In this document: positions 20,428-24,350 of the stretch, piece after piece
How the letters are laid out: every line of letters begins with the position of its first letter
How positions within the stretch are numbered: the first letter of the stretch is position 1
From: a virus
IMG/VR virus record: IMGVR_UViG_3300035670_001206
Coordinates: 1-24,350 of that record
DNA length: 24,350 nucleotides
Strand: one strand, 5' to 3'
Notes under the pieces: generated by a model
Database searches by the model: none
Seen by the model: the letters and a program-made list of their open reading frames with translations, nothing else
Told to the model about the DNA's origin: nothing
Position numbers and translations under genes: made by a program

Positions 20428-23100
20428 TTATGCGGACAAATCTCCGATTAATAACCATGAATCTGTTCCACGCTTAAATAATGTTGCTGATGAATATTGA
20501 GCTCTTAAATTTAATCCTGGGGTTGCATTAATTGTAACTCCAGATCCTGCTGCGACAACCACTGCTCCAGCGCCCATTCTTACAATATCCCATGAAGCTC
20601 CAATTGGGAAGGCTGCTGTTGAATTTGGCGGAACTGTTAGTGTTACTGAGCTAGCGCTATTTACCTCTATCAAAGAGTCTCTATATGCTAAATCACTTAA
20701 TGTTGCAGAAGATGTAATTGCATTGCTGTTTGCAGCGCCATAAATTACTGTTCTTGAAGGAACTGCTTCTTTCGTCTGAGTACCGTCTGTAAAGACAACT
20801 CCAGATGCTGAAGCTGTTATTGCTCCAGTTGCGGTTATTGCCACTGCATCTAAATTATTTAACTCAAGATCGTCTAATGATCCTTCTGTGAAATCAACGG
20901 TTGTTGATGGCTCTGTAGTAACGCCTTTGAAAAGCTTCCACTTATCTGCAGAAACGTCTCTGACAACACCAGAATGCTTAGCTGAACCATCATTATAAGC
21001 TACAACCAAACCAAGGTCTACAGTATTTGCAGCGTTTTGATGTGCAAGCTGAACCATATTATCTTCAATAACAATTGATGTTGAGCTAGCATTAAACGTT
21101 GTACCGTTTACAGTTAAGTTTCCATCTACCGTAAGGTTTTGATCAATTTCTACTGAACCCGTAAATGTCTGGCTGGCAGCATTTAAGTATGCTAGCTGTG
21201 CTGTGTCGGAAATTCCGTGTACTGAAGTAGTATCAGAATTGTGTGTAGAAACTGCGGAATCTGCATATCCTTGAGCAGCTGTCTGTGCTGTGCTTACATC
21301 ATTGCTTGTTGCAAGTGCGGATGTATCTGCTATTCCGTGTACTGAAGTGGTTGCTCCTGTATGTGAATTTAGGTCTGCATCTAGTGCTTTGGCTGCTAGA
21401 TCTGTTGTTAAATTAGCAATCTTAGATTGAGCAATTTCTGCAGAGGCTGATATATCTGCATTAACTATAGTGCCGTCTGCGATTTTAGCAGATGTAATTG
21501 CAGAATCTGCTATATCGCCTGTATCTATTGTTCCATCTAAAATCATTGCTGATGTTATTGTGCCATCTGGCAATGTAACTGTTCCAGTAAAAGTTGGGCT
21601 AGCTAATGGTGAATAAGTAGAAGAAGCTACTGTCGAATCTAGCTTTTCATCTATTTGTGATTGCAATCCACCAGTTACGCCGCTTAAATATCCAATCTCT
21701 GTTGAAGTAACACTTCCAACGCTTGTTGTACTTGGCAATGTTACTGTACCAGTAAAGGTTGGGTCAGCACTTGGCGACTTCGCATCGATCTGGAATTGGA
21801 TTCCGCTAGTGACTCCGTCTAAGTAGCTAATCTCTGTTGCGCTTACATCTCCAATGTCAGTGGTAGAAGGCAACACGACTGTACCAGTAAAGGTTGGATT
21901 AGCGCTTGGCGACTTCGCATCAATCTGGAATTGGATTCCGCTAGTGACTCCGTTTAAGTAACCAATCTCTGTTGCGCTTACATCTCCAATGTGAGTGGTA
22001 GAAGGCAATACGACTGTACCAGTAAAGGTTGGGTCAGCACTTGGCGACTTCGCATCAATCTGGAATTGGATTCCGCTAGTGACTCCGTTTAAGTAACCAA
22101 TCTCTGTTGCGCTTACATCTCCAATGTGAGTGGTAGAAGGCAATACGACTGTACCAGTAAAGGTTGGGTCAGCACTTGGCGACTTCGCATCAATCTGGAA
22201 TTGGATTCCGCTAGTGACTCCGTCTAAGTAGCTAATCTCTGTTGCGCTTACATCTCCAATGTCAGTGGTAGAAGGAAGATTAACTGTGCCACTAAATACT
22301 GGATCTGCTTTAGGAGCTTTTAGGCTATCTAAATTATTTAAAGATGAAGTTACTGCTGAAGCAAAATTTGCGTCATCACCAAGAGCGTCAGCTAGTTCTC
22401 CAAGAGTATTTAAAAGTGAAGGTGCAGTTCCTATTAAATCTGTTATTTGTCCGTCTGTATAAGTGTTAGCTGCTGATTCTGCTGCGTTGGCCTTGCTTGT
22501 TGCATCTGCTGCTGCAGTTGCTTCTGCTGCTGCTTGAGCTGCGTTGGCCTTGCTTGTTGCATCTGCTGCTGCAGTTGCTTCTGCTGCTGCTTGAGCTGCG
22601 TTGGCTTTAGAAGTTGCATCTGCTGCTGCAGTTGTTATAGCATCTGCTTCTGCCTGGTCAGCATAAGCCTGTGTTGCAATGGTTGTGGTATCAACTGAAA
22701 CTGTTAGGGTATTTGCAGCATCATCGTAAGATTTTGTTATACCAGTACCTGCTGTTAATGCATCATTAATTGAATCTTGTGCAACTTCTGCTAATTCTGC
22801 TTTTGTGGCAATAACAGAAGTATCTACAGATACAGTAATTGTATTTGCATTATCATCATATGATTTTGTAATACCTGTTCCCGCAACAAGTGCATCATTA
22901 ATGGCATCCTGTGCAATCTCGCTTATTTCTGGTGAATCTGCAGCCACATAATCTAAAGATGTCCATGCAGTGGTGCCGTCACCAACTTTTACTTTTCTAG
23001 TGTCTGTTTCAACACCCATTTCTCCCGCTACTAAAGTAGGATTTGCTGAGGTCCACTGCGCTGCAGTTCCTCTTCTAAGCTGAATTCTTACTGTTGCCAT
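20428..23100 (-). CDS. Long tail fibre protein with Mtd-like N-terminus and 45-residue repeats
   Basis: An 890-residue fibre. Residues 1-52 match the Mtd / phage fibre N-terminal domain (QLRRGTAAQWTSANPTLVAG; GVETDTRKVKVGDGTTAW). Two duplicated blocks of about 44 residues follow (AQDAINDALVAGTGITKSYD and AQDSINDALTAGTGITKSYD). Next come three 19-residue Ala-rich helical repeats, then five copies of a 45-residue beta repeat (PTFTGTVVLPSTTHIGDVSA, then TEIGYLNGVTSGIQFQIDAK). The C-terminus (residues about 780-890) is beta-rich (NSITSSA-type, then LTVPPNSTAAFPIGASWDIV) and is probably a fibre tip rather than a chaperone domain. ATG at 23100 has AGGGG 11 bases upstream and an extended -10 promoter (23124-23132). 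It lies 21 bases before the FN3 gene. Fibres bind host receptors. Confidence 0.85.
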   Translation of the reverse strand: MATVRIQLRRGTAAQWTSANPTLVAGEMGVETDTRKVKVGDGTTAWTSLDYVAADSPEISEIAQDAINDALVAGTGITKSYDDNANTITVSVDTSVIATKAELAEVAQDSINDALTAGTGITKSYDDAANTLTVSVDTTTIATQAYADQAEADAITTAAADATSKANAAQAAAEATAAADATSKANAAQAAAEATAAADATSKANAAESAANTYTDGQITDLIGTAPSLLNTLGELADALGDDANFASAVTSSLNNLDSLKAPKADPVFSGTVNLPSTTDIGDVSATEISYLDGVTSGIQFQIDAKSPSADPTFTGTVVLPSTTHIGDVSATEIGYLNGVTSGIQFQIDAKSPSADPTFTGTVVLPSTTHIGDVSATEIGYLNGVTSGIQFQIDAKSPSANPTFTGTVVLPSTTDIGDVSATEISYLDGVTSGIQFQIDAKSPSADPTFTGTVTLPSTTSVGSVTSTEIGYLSGVTGGLQSQIDEKLDSTVASSTYSPLASPTFTGTVTLPDGTITSAMILDGTIDTGDIADSAITSAKIADGTIVNADISASAEIAQSKIANLTTDLAAKALDADLNSHTGATTSVHGIADTSALATSNDVSTAQTAAQGYADSAVSTHNSDTTSVHGISDTAQLAYLNAASQTFTGSVEIDQNLTVDGNLTVNGTTFNASSTSIVIEDNMVQLAHQNAANTVDLGLVVAYNDGSAKHSGVVRDVSADKWKLFKGVTTEPSTTVDFTEGSLDDLELNNLDAVAITATGAITASASGVVFTDGTQTKEAVPSRTVIYGAANSNAITSSATLSDLAYRDSLIEVNSASSVTLTVPPNSTAAFPIGASWDIVRMGAGAVVVAAGSGVTINATPGLNLRAQYSSATLFKRGTDSWLLIGDLSA
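21641..22315 (-). repeat. Five 135-bp tandem repeats in the fibre gene
   Basis: Units of exactly 135 bases begin at 21776, 21911, 22046 and 22181, with a diverged fifth at 21641. The middle units differ by very few bases, among them the Asp/His change before IGDVSA and the Ser-Tyr-Leu-Asp / Gly-Tyr-Leu-Asn change. The DNA, and not only the protein, is nearly identical, so the array was amplified recently. Copy number would change fibre length. Confidence 0.95.
22501..22671 (-). repeat. Three 57-bp tandem repeats in the fibre gene
   Basis: Repeat units start at 22501, 22558 and 22615 and code for a 19-residue Ala-rich helix (EATAAADATSKANAAQ). The first two copies are identical over nearly their whole length and the third has a few changes. 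They likely form a coiled-coil spacer in the fibre stalk. Confidence 0.85.
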
Positions 23101-23123
23101 TTTATTTATACCCCTATATTAGA

Positions 23124-23132
23124 ATTATACCA
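23124..23132 (-). promoter_or_regulatory. Extended -10 promoter for the long fibre gene
   Basis: TGGTATAAT on the minus strand (23132-23124). The -35 position holds only TTCCTA, a weak match. A leader of about 17 bases carries AGGGG before the ATG at 23100. Confidence 0.55.
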
Positions 23133-23145
23133 CTTGCTTATTTTA

Positions 23146-23466
23146 CTAGGAAATGACTCCTGAATCAAATGTTAAGGCAAATGATGAACTGCTTGGGGAG
23201 CCGCCATCGGCATATTTTGTAGCCTCAGTAACTACCCCATCTCCACCAACAGAATATATTGGTGCTCCATTATAATCAATAGCCAAGTCAATATCATTGA
23301 ATCCCATATCATTTGAGTCTGATATGTCAATCCATTGTCCATTGACTTGAATTCTTAATTTATTATTGTCTGAATTAAATGCTAGGGGTACTGAGCCCAA
23401 GGTAACCTGTCCTGATTGGACCACTAGGTTATTCTTAACTTTAAAATCTCTATTTAATGTTGCCAC
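23146..23466 (-). CDS. Short fibre/virion protein
   Basis: A 106-residue protein. The start is GTG at 23466, preceded by GGGGG with 11 bases of spacing; no ATG occurs upstream in frame after the previous stop. The N-terminus MATLNRDFKVKNNLVVQSG is a motif found at the beginning of many phage fibre and attachment proteins, and the rest (LRIQVNGQWIDISDSNDMGF, then a Gly/Ser-rich tail) is beta-rich. It may be a small fibre-base or adaptor subunit, or a diverged remnant of a longer fibre. It lies between two fibre genes, beyond a hairpin at 23491-23512. Function is inferred from context. Confidence 0.65.
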   Translation of the reverse strand: MATLNRDFKVKNNLVVQSGQVTLGSVPLAFNSDNNKLRIQVNGQWIDISDSNDMGFNDIDLAIDYNGAPIYSVGGDGVVTEATKYADGGSPSSSSFALTFDSGVIS

Positions 23467-23490
23467 GAGTTCAATATCCCCCGAATTTTA

Positions 23491-23512
23491 GGTGGGGGCT
23501 TTTGCCCCCACC
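23491..23512 (-). terminator. Hairpin after the upstream fibre gene, terminator candidate
   Basis: A perfect 9-bp stem (GGTGGGGGC / GCCCCCACC) with a 4-base loop, 16 bases after the fibre stop at 23529. On the minus strand it is followed by TAAAATTC, a weak T-tract, so termination may be partial. Its 3' CCCCC can also pair with the GGGGG ribosome site of the next gene (23478-23482). Confidence 0.55.
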
Positions 23513-23528
23513 AATTAATATTTAGTTG

Positions 23529-24350
23529 TTATACAAGAAGTGTGGCGTGAGCCATTACTTCTGTGTTATTATTTGCTGGAGTTACACGGAGTCTGACATT
23601 TCCGCCATCAATATCTGCATCAATTGTCATAAGTGATCCATTTGTTGTTGTAATTCCATATTCGTTAAGAGCAATATTATCTGAAGTATCTAGTGATACT
23701 ATAACCTCAGAAACATGGGTATGAGAACCATTTTTTGCTTTAACAAGAATTTTAGCTGTTCTGTAGCTTGCTGATGCCCAGCTTAATGCTGTGGTAGCTG
23801 CTGCAGTTACAATATTGCCAGTTGTAGAGGCTATCTGACGAGAAACTGAATTTACATCAAGAGCGGTAAAGTCGGTTGTTCCGTCTAGAACATCATCTAA
23901 TGCTGCTTGTGCGGTTGACTCAGCGGCTGATTGAGCTGCTGATTCTGCTGCATCAACATATTGCTTAGTTGCTGCATGTAGGTTGCTTGAAGGATCTGCA
24001 TGGAGTGTTAAAGCTCCAGTCATTGTATCCCCAGCCTTTGCTACCTTTTCTGCAAGTCCATTTGTTACTGTTGTAGCAAAGTTTGCATCATCGCCAAGTG
24101 CTGCTGCAATTTCATTTAATGTATTTAATAGATCTGGTGCAGAGTCAACTAAGTTTGATACAGCTGTATCAACATAATTTCTATTAGCAATTACTGATGT
24201 ATCAACAGATATTGCTCCTGTTGCATCATCATATGAAAGTCCAGATCCTAGGTTGTTACCAATAGCATCTTGAGCTCTTTCATCTGTGTAATAAAGATTT
24301 GCACCCTCTTCAATATCTGAAGTTGTTAGTGCATTTATAGCATTATCTGT
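23529..24350 (-). CDS. Tail fibre protein, C-terminal part (5' end outside window)
   Basis: The frame is open from the right edge (24350, in frame) to the stop at 23529, 273 codons, so only the C-terminal part is present; a Met at 24023 is internal, not the start. The sequence shows fibre modules: EEGANLYYTDERAQDAIG, an SYDDATGAISVDTSVIANRN block, LLNTLNEIAAALGDDANFAT, AGDTMTGALTLHADPSSNLH and AATKQYVDAAESAAQSAAES. The LLNTL...ALGDDANFA block is shared with the 890-residue fibre next to it, so the two fibres exchanged or duplicated modules. The last 80 residues (IVTAAATTALSWASASYRTA; HTHVSEVIVSLDTSDNIALN) form a beta-rich domain. It ends in a Val-rich tail. It belongs to the host-binding apparatus. 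Confidence 0.85.
   Translation of the reverse strand, partial: TDNAINALTTSDIEEGANLYYTDERAQDAIGNNLGSGLSYDDATGAISVDTSVIANRNYVDTAVSNLVDSAPDLLNTLNEIAAALGDDANFATTVTNGLAEKVAKAGDTMTGALTLHADPSSNLHAATKQYVDAAESAAQSAAESTAQAALDDVLDGTTDFTALDVNSVSRQIASTTGNIVTAAATTALSWASASYRTAKILVKAKNGSHTHVSEVIVSLDTSDNIALNEYGITTTNGSLMTIDADIDGGNVRLRVTPANNNTEVMAHATLLV

Noticed and set aside
20407-20440. CATAAT as -10 box for the PPxF gene
   Set aside because: It is a weak match without a suitable -35; the fibre promoter upstream likely drives both genes.
21641-22315. 135-bp repeats as CRISPR or regulatory iterons
   Set aside because: They lie in frame in the fibre gene, contiguous and translated into a known fibre-type repeat.
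1-24350. tRNA, integrase, attachment site or insertion sequence
   Set aside because: I saw no cloverleaf-like segment, no recombinase motifs and no terminal inverted repeats with transposase on either strand.

Overview
This window is a stretch of a tailed double-stranded DNA phage genome, most likely a siphovirus. Almost every gene lies on the minus strand, so the region is transcribed from right to left; the one exception is an oxygenase gene at 10931-11515. Composition is AT-rich. Many genes have strong Shine-Dalgarno sequences, several promoters are TGn-extended -10 type, TTG and GTG starts occur, and four genes appear to be leaderless. I infer a Gram-positive-type host, possibly an aquatic actinobacterium. 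No gene names the host, so this is only an inference. No tRNA, rRNA, integrase, lysis or replication gene is visible.

From right to left, the first region (24350-19351) encodes fibre-type virion proteins. It holds the 3' part of one fibre gene, a short fibre-like protein, an 890-residue fibre with an Mtd-like N-terminus and a tandem 45-residue repeat, and a two-FN3-domain protein that ends in 24 copies of a PPxF motif (x is His, Phe or Tyr). A well-formed promoter (19319-19347) then opens a tightly packed operon of 12 genes (19299-11512). In order these are a small fibre-assembly-like protein, a Cys-rich probable zinc protein, one 2OG-Fe(II) oxygenase, three mutually related proteins (one DUF6065-like), and six more oxygenase-fold proteins in a row. 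The last of these has lost its iron ligands. An eighth oxygenase faces the operon from the plus strand and overlaps its last stop codon. Divergent from that gene is a LamG/concanavalin-like virion protein.

The rest (9109-1) is a conventional morphogenesis block: a small conserved protein, portal, protease fused to a scaffold-like region, HK97-fold major capsid protein, SAP/HeH-like small protein, head-tail connector, head-closure protein, neck protein, tail terminator, major tail protein, and a tail assembly chaperone. The chaperone carries a canonical CCCAAAC slippery site and a -1 frame extension running off the left edge. Hairpin terminators follow the capsid gene and the tail-tube gene, and each is followed by a new promoter, so the block is split into separately expressed modules.

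The most unusual element is the cassette of eight prolyl-hydroxylase-like oxygenase-fold genes directly downstream of a virion-type protein that carries 48 prolines in a perfect 12-bp tandem repeat. A coherent but untested reading is that the phage hydroxylates its own proline-rich tail protein, or another surface component, during assembly.
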